DNA of 64,000 nucleotides from Acidobacteriota bacterium. GTDB lineage: Bacteria; Acidobacteriota; Thermoanaerobaculia; Thermoanaerobaculales; Thermoanaerobaculaceae. The DNA is taken from positions 37,503 to 101,502 of the forward strand of contig JACQZW010000051.1 of assembly GCA_016213675.1 (NCBI GenBank), given 5' to 3'. Under the pieces are notes generated by a model that did no database searches, had not been told where the DNA came from, and was given only the letters and a program-made list of their open reading frames with translations. Position numbers and translations under genes: made by a program. Below are positions 1-9,247 of this stretch, in pieces (positions within the stretch are counted from its first letter, which is position 1; each line of letters begins with the position of its first letter).

Positions 1-75
1 GTCGAGGAACTGGTAGACCCCCGACGCCTCCGGCGCCTGCCGCGCGCGCTCCAGCAGCGGGTGCTCGTCGCTCAC
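1..75 (-). CDS. uvrC: UvrABC nuclease subunit C, N-terminal fragment (partial)
   Basis: Only the first 25 codons lie in the window; the gene runs off the left edge. From a GTG at 75 the frame reads VSDEHPLLERARQAPEASG followed by VYQFLD. The pattern of leucine/alanine helix, Pro, then GVY plus a hydrophobic strand is how UvrC and its GIY-YIG nuclease domain begin (usual form PGVYLM.D). UvrC makes the dual incision in nucleotide excision repair. It lies 18 bp downstream of kdpE on the same strand and may be read through from the kdp operon. Another GIY-YIG protein cannot be excluded because the YVGKA motif is outside the window. Confidence 0.55.
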   Translation of the reverse strand, partial: MSDEHPLLERARQAPEASGVYQFLD

Positions 76-93
76 GGCTCTATTTGACCACGG

Positions 94-813
94 TCACCCA
101 ACCGGCTGTTCGCTGTCGTCAGCCGTGCGGAGTCGGTAGCCGACGCCCATCTCGGTCTGCAGCCAGCGCGGCCGGGCCGGCTCGGGCTCGAGCTTGCGGC
201 GGAGCTGGGCCATGTAGACGCGCAGGTAGTGCGCCTCGTCGCCGTACTCCGGTCCCCACACCTCGCGGAGGATCTGCCGGTGCGTGACCACCTTGCCGGC
301 GTGACGGATGAGGAACGCCAGGACCTTGAACTCGATCGGCGTGAGATGGACCTCGCGTCCGCTCACGGCGATCCTCCGCGCGGCGAGGTCGACTTGCAGG
401 TCGCCGTTGACGAACTCCGACGCGGTCGACGGACCTGCTGCCGCGTGTCGCAACGCCACCCGGAGACGGGCGAGCAGCTCCCCGACCGCGAACGGCTTGC
501 TGACGTAGTCGTCGGCGCCCGAGTCGAGCGCCGTCACCTTGTCGTGCTCGCGGTCCCGAGCCGACAGGATGACCACCGGGACGGAGGACCAGCCGCGCAG
601 CTCCCGCAGCAGCTCGAGGCCATCCCTGTCTGGCAGCCCGAGGTCGAGGAGCACGACGTCCGGCCGGAGCGCGATGATCCTGTCCAGCCCGTCGGCCGCC
701 GTGCCTGCCTCCGCCATCCGGAAGCCGCGAGTCGACAGGGCCGCGTGGAGAAAGCGGCGGATCGGCGGCTCGTCGTCGATGACCAGCACCAGGGGCTCAT
801 TGCTCGGCGGCAC
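94..813 (-). CDS. kdpE: KdpE response regulator
   Basis: 239-residue OmpR/PhoB-type response regulator, the output partner of KdpD for potassium limitation or osmotic stress. The N-terminal receiver domain (about residues 8-120) has the acidic pair in VIDDEP, phosphoacceptor Asp57 in LLDLGLPD and the switch lysine in YVSKPF. The C-terminal winged-helix DNA-binding domain covers about residues 135-230, with the usual LTPIEFKVLAFL start and a VGYRL end. The ATG lies inside the 3' end of kdpD (17 bp overlap), so translation is probably coupled. Length is normal for the family. Confidence 0.95.
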   Translation of the reverse strand: MPPSNEPLVLVIDDEPPIRRFLHAALSTRGFRMAEAGTAADGLDRIIALRPDVVLLDLGLPDRDGLELLRELRGWSSVPVVILSARDREHDKVTALDSGADDYVSKPFAVGELLARLRVALRHAAAGPSTASEFVNGDLQVDLAARRIAVSGREVHLTPIEFKVLAFLIRHAGKVVTHRQILREVWGPEYGDEAHYLRVYMAQLRRKLEPEPARPRWLQTEMGVGYRLRTADDSEQPVG

Positions 814-3496
814 CAGGCTCCCCTTCCTCCCCGGCCGGCAACCCCGCGGGAGGTGCGCCCTCCAGCGGGAGTCGGAAGCGGAACGCGACGCCGCCGTCCG
901 GCCGGTTCTCTGCCCAGATCGCGCCGCCGTGCGCCGCGACGATGCCGCGACAGATCGTCAGCCCGAGGCCGACCCCGGCAACACCGCGGCCGTCGATCCG
1001 GGCGAACTTGTCGAACACCTTCCCCTCCGAGCCGGAGGGGAGGCCGGGACCCCGATCCGCCACTTCGGCGACCACGAAGCCCGGCTCGGACCACGCCCGA
1101 ATGCTCACCGAGGAGCCGCTGGGCGTGTGCTTCGCGGCGTTCTCGAGCAAGTTGAAGAAGACCTGCTCGAGGAGGAGCCCATCCACCGGCACGAGCGGCA
1201 GGTCGACCGGCAGGTCGACGCTCACCCGGCGGCCGCCGAGCCTCTCCTCGACGCGGGAGAGTGCCGCGCCGACCGCCTCCTCGAGTGGCTGCCACTCCTT
1301 CTCCAGGCGGACGGCCCCGCTCTCGAGCCGGGTGACCTGGAGGATGTCGGCGAGCAGCCGGTCGAGACGCCGGCTCTCCTCGTAGATCGTCCGGACCAGC
1401 TCGTCCCGTGCGCTGGCGGGGACACCCGCCTCGAGCAGGCTCGAGGCCGCTCCCGCGATCGCGGCGAGCGGTGTCCTGACGTCGTGGGACACGGTCGACA
1501 GCAGGTCGTTGCGGAACCGCTCGGCCTCGACCTGCAGCGTCGCCTCGTGCGCCTCCGCCGCCAGTCGGCTCCGCTCCAGGGCAACCGCGATCTGGCCCGC
1601 GAACGCCTCCACGAGGTGGATCTGGTCCGCCGCAAGGGGTGCGGGAGCTCGGATGGCGAGGACGGCGACGGTGCCGCCCCCGGCCGCCACGGGCACGAGG
1701 AGCGCCGGGGTGGCCGGCAGCGTTTCGGTGCCCCGTCCGGCCGGTTGCCCATGGTCGCCGACCCAGCGAGCCACCGAGACCTCGGCGGTGTCGAGGGGCG
1801 CCGTCCCCGGCGTCGTGGCTCGCGGCTCGAGCTCGCCCGAGACGTGGCGCACGAGGAGGATCGCACCGGCGTCGAGCAGGTCGCCGGTGTGACGGACGGC
1901 GGCCTCGCAAATCTCTGACTCCCGGCCAGCTCCGGCCAGTGACCGCGCCAGACCGAACAGGGCGTCCGTGCGTCGCTCGCGCCGCCGGCCGGCCTCGGCC
2001 TGCCTGCGAATGCGCGAGGTCATGCCGCTCATCAGCAGGGCCGCGGCGAGCATCACCGCGAAGGTGACGACGTACTGCGTGTCGGCGACGGCGAAGGTCA
2101 TGCGGGGAGGAACGAAGAAGTAGTCGAACGCGGCGACGCTCAACACCGAGGCCGCGATTGCGTGGACGCGGTCGAAGCGGGTCGCCACGACCATGACTCC
2201 GACGAGGTAGACCATGACGAGGTTCGCGAGGTCGAACCGACCGTGCATGAGCCAGGCGGCGACCGTGCAGGCCACGACCGTCGCGGCGGTCCACGCCCAG
2301 GCGCGGTGCCCGACGGGCCGTCGCTGGTCTCGGGCGACGACCGGCGGCGTACCGGTCGGCTCACTCGAGATGACGTACACGTCGATGCCGCCGCTTCCCC
2401 GGAGGAGCCGATCCCCGAGCGATCGCCTCGGCCACCTCACGGGCGCCGCCCCCGGCGGCTTGCCCACGACGATCTTCGTGACGTTGCGGCTCCGCGCGTA
2501 CGCGAGCGCCTCGGCGACCACATCCTCGCCCGCGAGGTCGACCACCTCCGCGCCGAGCCGGGCCGCCTGGGTCAGCGTGCGCCGGAGCTGCTCGCAGTCC
2601 GCGGCCGGAAGCCCGGCCTCGTCGGGCGTTTCGACGTGGAGCGCGATCCACTCGGCCTTGAGCGCACCGGCCAGGCGGCGGGTCGAGCGGACCAACCGGG
2701 TCGCGTACGGGCTGGGCGCCACGAGGACCAGGAGCCTCTCCGCCGTCGGCCAGGGCGCCTTGATGGCGTGCTCCGAGCGGTAGCGCAGCATCTGTGCGTC
2801 GACCCGCTCGGCAACGCGACGCAGCGCGAGCTCGCGCAGCGCGATGAGGTTCCCCTTGCGGAAGAAGTTGGAGGCGGCGGCACCGGCCTGCTCCGCGAGG
2901 TAGACCTTCCCCTCTCTCAGGCGCTGGAGCAGCTCCTCCGGGGGGAGGTCGACGAGCTCGATCTCGTCGGCCTCCTCGAGGACCCGATCGGGAACCGTCT
3001 CGCGGACCTGAACGCCGGTGATCTGGGCGACGACGTCGGTGAGGCTCTCGACGTGCTGGACGTTGAGGGTGGTGAAGACGTCGATCCCGGCGGCGAGCAA
3101 CTCGGAGACGTCGTGGTGGCGCTTAGCGTGGCGTGACCCGTGGGCGTTGGTGTGCGCCAGCTCGTCGACGAGCAGCAGCGCCGGCCGGCGCTCGAGCGCG
3201 GCGTCGAGGTCGAACTCGCGCAGGACCACGCCCCGGTACGACAACTCCCGTGGTCGCAACCGCTCGAGCCCGTCGAGCAGCGCCTCGGTGTCGGCGCGGC
3301 CGTGGGTCTCGACCCAGCCGACCACGACGTCGACACCCTCGCCCTGGCGCGCGCGTGCCGCTTCGAGCATCGCGTAGGTCTTGCCCACCCCGGCGCAACC
3401 GCCGAAGAACACCTTCAGCCTGCCGCGTTCGCGCCGGGACTCCTGCTCGCGGATGCGGGCGAGGAGTACGTCAGGATCTGGACGTTCGGGCTCCAT
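797..3496 (-). CDS. kdpD: KdpD osmosensitive K+ channel sensor histidine kinase
   Basis: 899-residue sensor kinase with the full KdpD architecture. The N-terminal KdpD domain has Walker A GGCAGVGKT (about residues 31-39) and a Walker B-like LLLVDELAHTN; a universal-stress-protein-like domain follows (about 250-370). Four closely spaced membrane segments lie at about 400-500, a GAF domain at 515-650, HisKA with phosphorylated His671 in STVSHDVRTPL, and HATPase_c with N-box FFNLLENAAKHTP and G-box GPGLP. It senses K+/ionic conditions and phosphorylates KdpE. It starts 23 bp after kdpC and overlaps kdpE, so the whole system is probably one transcript. Confidence 0.96.
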   Translation of the reverse strand: MEPERPDPDVLLARIREQESRRERGRLKVFFGGCAGVGKTYAMLEAARARQGEGVDVVVGWVETHGRADTEALLDGLERLRPRELSYRGVVLREFDLDAALERRPALLLVDELAHTNAHGSRHAKRHHDVSELLAAGIDVFTTLNVQHVESLTDVVAQITGVQVRETVPDRVLEEADEIELVDLPPEELLQRLREGKVYLAEQAGAAASNFFRKGNLIALRELALRRVAERVDAQMLRYRSEHAIKAPWPTAERLLVLVAPSPYATRLVRSTRRLAGALKAEWIALHVETPDEAGLPAADCEQLRRTLTQAARLGAEVVDLAGEDVVAEALAYARSRNVTKIVVGKPPGAAPVRWPRRSLGDRLLRGSGGIDVYVISSEPTGTPPVVARDQRRPVGHRAWAWTAATVVACTVAAWLMHGRFDLANLVMVYLVGVMVVATRFDRVHAIAASVLSVAAFDYFFVPPRMTFAVADTQYVVTFAVMLAAALLMSGMTSRIRRQAEAGRRRERRTDALFGLARSLAGAGRESEICEAAVRHTGDLLDAGAILLVRHVSGELEPRATTPGTAPLDTAEVSVARWVGDHGQPAGRGTETLPATPALLVPVAAGGGTVAVLAIRAPAPLAADQIHLVEAFAGQIAVALERSRLAAEAHEATLQVEAERFRNDLLSTVSHDVRTPLAAIAGAASSLLEAGVPASARDELVRTIYEESRRLDRLLADILQVTRLESGAVRLEKEWQPLEEAVGAALSRVEERLGGRRVSVDLPVDLPLVPVDGLLLEQVFFNLLENAAKHTPSGSSVSIRAWSEPGFVVAEVADRGPGLPSGSEGKVFDKFARIDGRGVAGVGLGLTICRGIVAAHGGAIWAENRPDGGVAFRFRLPLEGAPPAGLPAGEEGEPGAAEQ

Positions 3497-3519
3497 GACG
3501 GGTTCTCGGGATGGCGTTC

Positions 3520-4092
3520 CTATCGTAGCGCATCGAGGGACAGGTTGAGCGCGAGCACGTTCACCCGGCGCTCTCCGAGCACGCCGAACTGGCGATCCTC
3601 GATGTGCAGGCCGACGAGCTCGCGAACCGTCGCTTCAGGTAGGCCGCGAGCCCGGGCCACGCGGCGGACCTGGTAGAGCGCAGCGGCCGGCGAGATGTGC
3701 GGGTCGAGGCCGCTGGCAGATGCGGTGACGAGGTCGGCGGGAACGGGCTCGTCGTTGCCGGGATCGGCCGCGCGCAACGCCGCGACGCGGTCGCGTACCG
3801 CGCCGTGCAACGCCGGGTTCGACGGGCCGAGGTTCGTCCCGGCCGACGCGGCGGCGTTGTAGGGGAACGGCACAGTCGCCGAGGGCCGGCCCCAGAAGTA
3901 GCCCGGGCCGGTGAACGGTTGACCGATCAGCTCGGAGCCGACGACCTTCCCGTCCCGCTCGACCAGGCTGCCGTGGGCGCGGTGCGGGAAGACCGCCACC
4001 GCGACGGCGGTGACGAATGCCGGGTAGGCCAGACCGGTGAGCAGCGAGAGCACGGCAAGCATGCGAAGCGAGGTACGGAGGTGCGCGAGCAT
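3520..4092 (-). CDS. kdpC: KdpC subunit of K+-transporting ATPase
   Basis: 190-residue KdpC, the single-span subunit that stabilises the KdpFABC complex and raises ATP affinity of KdpB. One N-terminal membrane helix (about residues 10-33) is followed by a periplasmic domain with the family signatures GSELIGQPF and GYFWGRPSA and the late segment [14 protein letters not shown]. The ATG at 4092 was chosen because it puts the membrane helix at the N-terminus as in the family and lies 8 bp after the kdpB stop. A longer open frame extends upstream but is a shadow of kdpB. Confidence 0.95.
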   Translation of the reverse strand: MLAHLRTSLRMLAVLSLLTGLAYPAFVTAVAVAVFPHRAHGSLVERDGKVVGSELIGQPFTGPGYFWGRPSATVPFPYNAAASAGTNLGPSNPALHGAVRDRVAALRAADPGNDEPVPADLVTASASGLDPHISPAAALYQVRRVARARGLPEATVRELVGLHIEDRQFGVLGERRVNVLALNLSLDALR

Positions 4093-4100
4093 GAGTCCTC

Positions 4101-6257
4101 CTACACCAGACCGAGCGCGACGAGCGCGAGGTCGATCAGCTTGATGCCGGGGAACGGCAGCAGCACCCCGCCGACCCCGTAGACGAGGAGGTTGCGCCGG
4201 AGCAGCACGGCGGCGCCGACCGGCCGGTACTTCACGCCCTTCAGGGCGAGCGGAATCAGTGCCACGATGACCAGCGCGTTGAAGATCACCGCCGAGAGCA
4301 CGGCCGAGGCGGGGGTGGCGAGGTGCATCACGTTGAGCGCGGCCAACGCCGGGAACGTCCCGACGAACATCGCCGGGATGATCGCGAAGTACTTGGCCAC
4401 GTCGTTCGCGATCGAGAACGTGGTCAACGACCCGCGGGTCATCAGGAGCTGCTTGCCGATCTCGACGATCTCGAGCAGCTTCGTCGGGTTGGAGTCGAGG
4501 TCGACCATGTTCCCCGCCTCCTTCGCCGCCTGAGTGCCGGAGTTCATCGCCACGGCGACGTCGGCCTGGGCCAGCGCCGGCGCGTCGTTGGTCCCGTCGC
4601 CGGTCATCGCGACGAGCCGCCCCGCAGCCTGGTGCTCGCGGATCAGCCGGAGCTTGGCCTCGGGCGTCGCCTCGGCGAGGAAGTCGTCGACCCCGGCCTC
4701 CGCGGCGATCGCCGCCGCGGTGAGCGGGTTGTCGCCGGTGATCATCACCGTCCGGATTCCCATCCGCCGCAGCTCGGCGAAGCGCGAGCGAATGCCACCC
4801 TTGACCACGTCCTTGAGGCGAACGACCCCGAGCACGCGCTTGCCCTCGGCAACGACGAGGGGCGTCGCGCCCTCGCGAGCCACCCGCTCCGCCCACGTGC
4901 GGACGTCGTCCGGCAGCGAGCCGCCCTGGTCGCGCACCCACTCCTCGACGGCGTCGACGGCTCCCTTGCGGATCCGCCGTCCGTCGATGTCGAGGCCGCT
5001 CATCCGGGTCTGCGCGGTGAACGGGACGAGCGTCGCGCCGAGGGCGCGCATGTTGCGACCCCGGATGCCGAACCGCTCCTTGGCCAGGACCACGATCGAG
5101 CGGCCCTCCGGCGTCTCGTCGGCGAGGGAGGCGAGCTGGGCGGTGACTGCGAGCTCCTCCTCCCGCACTCCGGCGGCGGCGTGGAAGGCGGTCGCCTGCC
5201 GGTTGCCCAGCGTGATGGTGCCGGTCTTGTCCAGGAGCAACACGTCGACGTCACCGGCCGCCTCCACGGCGCGGCCCGAAGTGGCGACGACGTTGGCGCG
5301 AATCAGCCGGTCCATCCCGGCGATCCCGATCGCGGAGAGCAGCGCGCCGATGGTGGTCGGCAGCAGGCAGACGAGGAGCGCCAGCAGCACCGTCAAGGGC
5401 AGCGGCGAGCCGGCCCCGGCCGCCCTCTGCGCGAACACCGAGAACGGCAGCAGCGTCGCCGTCACCACCAGGAAGATGATCGAGAGCGAGGCGAGCAGGA
5501 TGTCGAGCGCGATCTCGTTCGGAGTCTTCTGCCGGCGAGCGCCCTCGACGAGCGCGATCATCCGATCGAGGAACGACTGACCGGGCTCCGCAGTGACCCG
5601 GATGACGAGCCAGTCGGAGAGCACCCTGGTCCCGCCGGTAACCGACGAGCGGTCGCCTCCCGACTCCCGGATGACCGGAGCGGACTCGCCGGTGATCACG
5701 CTCTCGTCCACCGACGCGATCCCCTCGATCACCTCGCCGTCGGCGGCGATCACGTCGCCCGCCTCGGCGAGGAACGCGTCGCCGGCATGCAGTGAGCTGG
5801 CGGGCACGAGGTCTCCGGCCGAACCGCGGCGCGGCTCGTTGAGGTACTTCGCCGACAGTTGCCGCCTGGAGCTGCGCAGCGCGTTGGCCTGCGCCTTCCC
5901 GCGACCCTCGGCGACCGCCTCGGCGAAGTTCCCGAACAGCGCGGTGAACCACAGGCCGAGCGAGATGGCGAGGATGAAGAAGGCGGGCGCCTCGCCGTGA
6001 CCGGCCAGGGCCTGGACGAGGAGCACACAGGACAGGATCGCGCCCACCTCGACCACGAACATCACGGGGTTGCGGGCCATGTGCCGGGGATCCAGCTTCC
6101 GGAACGCGTCCCAGGCCGCCTCCCGGAGCAGCGCGGCGTCGGCGAGCGGCGCGCCGCGCGACCCGCCCTTCCCGGGCGGTCGCGCCTGCCCCAGGGCCGG
6201 TCCTTCGAACTCCACGAGGGTGGTGGGGTGAACGGGTGCCTCGACTGTCTGGTTCAT
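4101..6257 (-). CDS. kdpB: KdpB P-type ATPase catalytic subunit
   Basis: 718-residue P-type ATPase energising high-affinity K+ uptake. Visible motifs are the TGES actuator loop ([10 protein letters not shown]), the phosphorylated aspartate Asp343 in [10 protein letters not shown], and the hinge [20 protein letters not shown]. The KdpB-typical stretch [16 protein letters not shown] is also present. Several membrane helices lie at about residues 60-120, 250-310 and at the C-terminus. The N-terminus carries a Gly/Pro/Arg-rich cytosolic leader of about 35 residues. It sits 8 bp from kdpA and 8 bp from kdpC. Confidence 0.97.
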   Translation of the reverse strand: MNQTVEAPVHPTTLVEFEGPALGQARPPGKGGSRGAPLADAALLREAAWDAFRKLDPRHMARNPVMFVVEVGAILSCVLLVQALAGHGEAPAFFILAISLGLWFTALFGNFAEAVAEGRGKAQANALRSSRRQLSAKYLNEPRRGSAGDLVPASSLHAGDAFLAEAGDVIAADGEVIEGIASVDESVITGESAPVIRESGGDRSSVTGGTRVLSDWLVIRVTAEPGQSFLDRMIALVEGARRQKTPNEIALDILLASLSIIFLVVTATLLPFSVFAQRAAGAGSPLPLTVLLALLVCLLPTTIGALLSAIGIAGMDRLIRANVVATSGRAVEAAGDVDVLLLDKTGTITLGNRQATAFHAAAGVREEELAVTAQLASLADETPEGRSIVVLAKERFGIRGRNMRALGATLVPFTAQTRMSGLDIDGRRIRKGAVDAVEEWVRDQGGSLPDDVRTWAERVAREGATPLVVAEGKRVLGVVRLKDVVKGGIRSRFAELRRMGIRTVMITGDNPLTAAAIAAEAGVDDFLAEATPEAKLRLIREHQAAGRLVAMTGDGTNDAPALAQADVAVAMNSGTQAAKEAGNMVDLDSNPTKLLEIVEIGKQLLMTRGSLTTFSIANDVAKYFAIIPAMFVGTFPALAALNVMHLATPASAVLSAVIFNALVIVALIPLALKGVKYRPVGAAVLLRRNLLVYGVGGVLLPFPGIKLIDLALVALGLV

Positions 6258-6265
6258 GGATGACC

Positions 6266-8005
6266 TCAGCGGAACATAAGGTGCTCGACGATCGGCCCCA
6301 GCGCGAGCGCGGGGAAGAACGTCAGCCCGCCGACGATGATGACGACGGCGACGAGCCAGCCGACGAACATCGGGGTGTGGGTCGGGAGTGTCCCGGCGCT
6401 GGCCGCCGCGAGCTTCTTGCCGGCCAGCGACCCGGCGAGGGCGAGGACCGGCACGGCGACGAGGAAGCGGCCGATGAGCATGGCCACGCCGAGCGCCAGG
6501 TTGTAGAACGGCGTGTTCGCCCCGAGCCCGGCGAACGCCGAGCCGTTATTGTTGCCGGCCGACGAGAAGGCGTAGAGCACCTCGGAAAAGCCGTGCGGGC
6601 CGGGGTTGAGAATGCCCGCCTGGCCCGCGGACACGACGACCGCGACGGCCGTGCCGACGAGCACCGCGACCGGCATCGCGAGGATGGCCAGCGCGGCCAT
6701 CTTCATCTCGAAGGGCCCGATCTTCTTGCCCAGGTACTCGGGCGTGCGGCCGACCATGAGGCCCGCCGCGAACACGGCGATGACGACGAACACGAGCATG
6801 CCGTACAGCCCCGAGCCGACGCCGCCGAAGATCACTTCGCCGAGCTGGATCAGCACGAGCGGCACGAGACCGCCGAGCGGCGTGAACGAGTCGTGCATCG
6901 AGTTCACCGACCCGTTGGAGGCGGCGGTCGTGAAGGAGGCCCAGAGCGTGGAGGAGGCGATGCCGAAGCGCTGCTCCTTGCCCTCCATGTTGCCTCCGGG
7001 TTGCAGGTTCGTCGGCGCCTGATCGACCCCGAGCGTCGCCAGGACGGGGTTGCCGCGCTGCTCGATCGACGTGGCGACGAGGATGGCCGGGACGAGCACG
7101 ACGAGCATCGCGGCGAGCAGCGCCCAGCCCTGCCGGCGATCCCGCACCATGTGGCCGAAGGTCAGGCAAAGCGCCGCCGCGATGAGCAGGATGGCCGTCG
7201 TCTGCAGGAGGTTGGACAGCGGCGTCGGATTCTCGAAGGGATGCGAAGCGTTGGCGTTGAAGAACCCGCCGCCGTTGGTCCCGAGCTGCTTGATGGCGAT
7301 CTGCGAGGCCGCCGGGCCGACCGCGATCCGCTGCTCGGCGATCGGCGTGCCATCGGCGCCGCGGGTCGCCTCGAGGAGCGTCGCGGTCGCGTGGCCGCGG
7401 AACGTCTGAACGGTGCCCTGGGAGACGAGCACGAGCGCCAGGACGATCGACAGCGGCAGCAGCACGTAGACCGCCGACCGCACCAGGTCGACCCAGAAGT
7501 TGCCGATCTCATGGCTCGTCCGCCGCGTCAGCCCGCGGATGAGCGCCACCAGGATCGCCATGCCCGCCGCCGCCGAGGCGAAGTTCTGCACGGTCAGGCC
7601 GAGCATCTGGGTGAGGTGGGACATGGTCGTCTCGCCGCCGTACCCCTGCCAGTTGGTGTTGGTCATGAACGACACCGCGGTGTCGAACGCGGAGGTGGGC
7701 TCGACAGCTCCGAGCCCGTCGGGGTTGAGCGGCAGCAGGCCCTGCAGGCGCTGGAGCAGGTAGACGGCGGCGAAGCCGACGAGATGGAAGGCGAGCATCG
7801 CCAGGGTGTACCCCTTCCAGTCCGACTCCCTCGTCGGATCGATGCCGCCGGCGCGGTAGACGAGCCGTTCGAGGGGTCCGAGGAGGCGGCCGAGGACAGT
7901 CGGCTGCCCCTCGTAGACGCGGGCCATGTAGCGGCCGAGCGGAACCGCCGCGAGCAGGAGCATGCCAAGCGCGAGCGCGATCTGGGCCAGTGACCAGGCG
8001 GTCAT
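6266..8005 (-). CDS. kdpA: KdpA potassium-channel-like subunit
   Basis: 579-residue polytopic membrane protein that binds and conducts K+ in the KdpFABC complex. It resembles a KtrB/TrkH channel with four pore loops. Selectivity-filter regions visible are [35 protein letters not shown] and [11 protein letters not shown]. The ATG at 8005 overlaps the kdpF stop as ATGA and yields the normal family length. The frame is open further upstream, but that part is antisense-quality low-complexity sequence over kdpF and was excluded. Confidence 0.96.
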   Translation of the reverse strand: MTAWSLAQIALALGMLLLAAVPLGRYMARVYEGQPTVLGRLLGPLERLVYRAGGIDPTRESDWKGYTLAMLAFHLVGFAAVYLLQRLQGLLPLNPDGLGAVEPTSAFDTAVSFMTNTNWQGYGGETTMSHLTQMLGLTVQNFASAAAGMAILVALIRGLTRRTSHEIGNFWVDLVRSAVYVLLPLSIVLALVLVSQGTVQTFRGHATATLLEATRGADGTPIAEQRIAVGPAASQIAIKQLGTNGGGFFNANASHPFENPTPLSNLLQTTAILLIAAALCLTFGHMVRDRRQGWALLAAMLVVLVPAILVATSIEQRGNPVLATLGVDQAPTNLQPGGNMEGKEQRFGIASSTLWASFTTAASNGSVNSMHDSFTPLGGLVPLVLIQLGEVIFGGVGSGLYGMLVFVVIAVFAAGLMVGRTPEYLGKKIGPFEMKMAALAILAMPVAVLVGTAVAVVVSAGQAGILNPGPHGFSEVLYAFSSAGNNNGSAFAGLGANTPFYNLALGVAMLIGRFLVAVPVLALAGSLAGKKLAAASAGTLPTHTPMFVGWLVAVVIIVGGLTFFPALALGPIVEHLMFR

Positions 8006-8094
8006 TGCAGTCTCTCCGGTTTGACCAGCGCGACCAGCAGGTAGCCGAGCAGGGCCAGCGTGACCACGGCTCCGGCAAGTTGCATGGCGGTCAT
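8002..8094 (-). CDS. kdpF: KdpF small membrane subunit
   Basis: 30-residue protein MTAMQLAGAVVTLALLGYLL plus [10 protein letters not shown]. It is a single hydrophobic helix with the Pro-Glu-Arg ending typical of KdpF (LV.AL..PE.F/L). KdpF stabilises the KdpABC complex in the membrane. Its TGA overlaps the kdpA ATG and its ATG overlaps the stop of the preceding small ORF, so three genes are linked by ATGA junctions. A start at the second Met (8085) is also possible. Confidence 0.9.
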   Translation of the reverse strand: MTAMQLAGAVVTLALLGYLLVALVKPERLQ

Positions 8095-8195
8095 CGGACA
8101 CCTCCGGTGGGGCGCAGCCTGTCGAACGCGCGGACGAGGACCGCGCACAGCGAGAAGAAGACGAAGGCCAGCAGCAGGACTCCCGCATCGACCAT
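8091..8195 (-). CDS. 34-residue membrane ORF heading the kdp operon
   Basis: A short ORF reads MVDAGVLLLAFVFFSLCAVL then VRAFDRLRPTGGVR. It is one hydrophobic helix followed by a basic, cytosol-facing tail. A GGAGG Shine-Dalgarno lies just upstream (rc of 8200-8206), and its TGA overlaps the kdpF ATG (ATGA). The spacing, the coupling and the [V/K]-x(3)-[C/F]-[D/E]-R-L type ending resemble small uncharacterised ORFs found upstream of kdpF in other high-GC bacteria (recalled, not searched). It could be an accessory Kdp subunit or a translational leader. A GTG at 8198 is an alternative start. Confidence 0.6.
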   Translation of the reverse strand: MVDAGVLLLAFVFFSLCAVLVRAFDRLRPTGGVR

Positions 8196-8247
8196 CACGA
8201 CCTCCGGGGACCATGGCGGTCCGCGACGGTCCAGGTGTACGCGGCCT

Positions 8248-8299
8248 GGCGTCAAGGACGCATCAGCCGACCGGCTTCCGGCGTCAAGATGACGTCAGG
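8248..8299. promoter_or_regulatory. Phased direct repeats upstream of kdp (candidate KdpE sites)
   Basis: GGCGTCAAG occurs at 8248-8256 and again at 8280-8288, and a related GACGTCAGG at 8291-8299. The spacings of 32 and 11 bp are close to three and one helical turns, as expected for tandem response-regulator binding on one face of DNA. The repeats lie 53-104 bp upstream of the first kdp ORF, in the divergent region facing the gene at 8407. Assignment to KdpE is inference. Confidence 0.35.
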
Positions 8300-8406
8300 A
8301 TCGGGTGAGATCCGGAACGGCGCAGCCGTGCCCGGCAAACGCGCCGGGATCGCGCGGATGAGGTTGACAGGGGTCGGCGCCCAGACTACCTTCGGGCTCG
8401 ACGCGC

Positions 8407-9036
8407 ATGCCGCACGACCAGGTGGTCCTCCCACCGCTGCCTCCGACCTTCACCTTCATCTATCGCCGCAGGATCGCGCTGTCGTGCGCCGGTCTGGCGC
8501 TGTTCGCCGCGATCGTGCTCTTCAGCGAGACCAGCGCCGGGGTGATGAACGCGGTGACGAACGGCGCGGGCGTCCTACTCGTCGGTCTGGGCATCGCCGT
8601 CCGGCTCTGGTCGGCCGGCTACGTCGGCGGCTGCAAGAAGCGGCGGATCGTGACCGACGGACCCTATCGGTTCATCCGCAACCCGCTGTACGCCGGCTCG
8701 TTCCTCGTCGCCGCTGGCATGTGCCTGCTCGGCGGCTCGTGGACCGCGAGCCTCGTCGCGCTCGCCCTATTCGTCGCGCTCTTCCACGCCACCGTGGCGG
8801 TCGAGGAGCACACCCTCGAGACCTGGTTCGGCGAGGAGTACCTGAGCTACGTGCGTCGCGTCCCGCGTTACGTTCCCGCCTTCGTCGCGCCGCCGCCCTG
8901 CCACGGCACCTACGAGCTGGCCCACCCCGGGAGGGAGCTGCTCCACGCCGTGACGCTGCTGTGCGGCCTGCTCGCGGTGACCGAGCTGATGGAGCACCTG
9001 CACGAGACACTCGGCCTGCCTGCCCTGTTTCCTTAG
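8407..9036 (+). CDS. Isoprenylcysteine carboxyl methyltransferase (ICMT)/PEMT-like membrane protein
   Basis: 209-residue integral membrane protein. Two or three helices lie at about residues 20-70 and two more at 95-125. The family core is visible: TDGPYRFIRNPLYAGSF followed later by VEEHTLETWFGEEYLSY and VPRY. This is the SAM-binding signature of the ICMT / phospholipid methyltransferase group (RNP.Y, then EE..L...FG..Y..Y). Bacterial members methylate lipids or unknown small substrates. It is divergent from kdp and stands alone. The C-terminal 45 residues (HGTYELAHPGRELLHA onward) include another hydrophobic segment that is not part of the core. Confidence 0.75.
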   Translation: MPHDQVVLPPLPPTFTFIYRRRIALSCAGLALFAAIVLFSETSAGVMNAVTNGAGVLLVGLGIAVRLWSAGYVGGCKKRRIVTDGPYRFIRNPLYAGSFLVAAGMCLLGGSWTASLVALALFVALFHATVAVEEHTLETWFGEEYLSYVRRVPRYVPAFVAPPPCHGTYELAHPGRELLHAVTLLCGLLAVTELMEHLHETLGLPALFP

Positions 9037-9247
9037 CACGCTGTCGGCGGCGCCCGGCCGGACGGCGGCGACGCTGAGCGCCCCCCCCCGTAGATGCCGC
9101 GATGCCGGCAGCCTGAGCAGCGCATCGAGCGCAACCAGGAACCCTCGCGAGAACGCGGGCAGATCATGAGCTGCCCTCGGGGGCGACGAGGCGAACCACC
9201 CCGATGGCCGGCTGCCGTGAGGCGACCGGCAGACTCTCGAGCCAGCG
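9037..9247. other. Non-coding convergent gap with small hairpins
   Basis: 211 bp between two convergent genes. It contains a nine-C homopolymer (9081-9089), a GGGCAG/CTGCCC stem with an 8-nt loop (9157-9176) and a weaker TGCCG/CGGCA stem (9213-9231). No U-tract follows either stem. I see no credible ORF, tRNA or riboswitch here. Confidence 0.4.

Noticed and set aside
8196..8406. Possible c-di-AMP (ydaO-type) riboswitch before kdp
   Set aside because: The conserved ydaO segments could not be found on the minus strand; only phased repeats were seen.
9037..9247. Possible structured RNA or riboswitch in the convergent gap
   Set aside because: It is 3' of both genes, and only short unrelated stems are present; no conserved riboswitch core was recognised.
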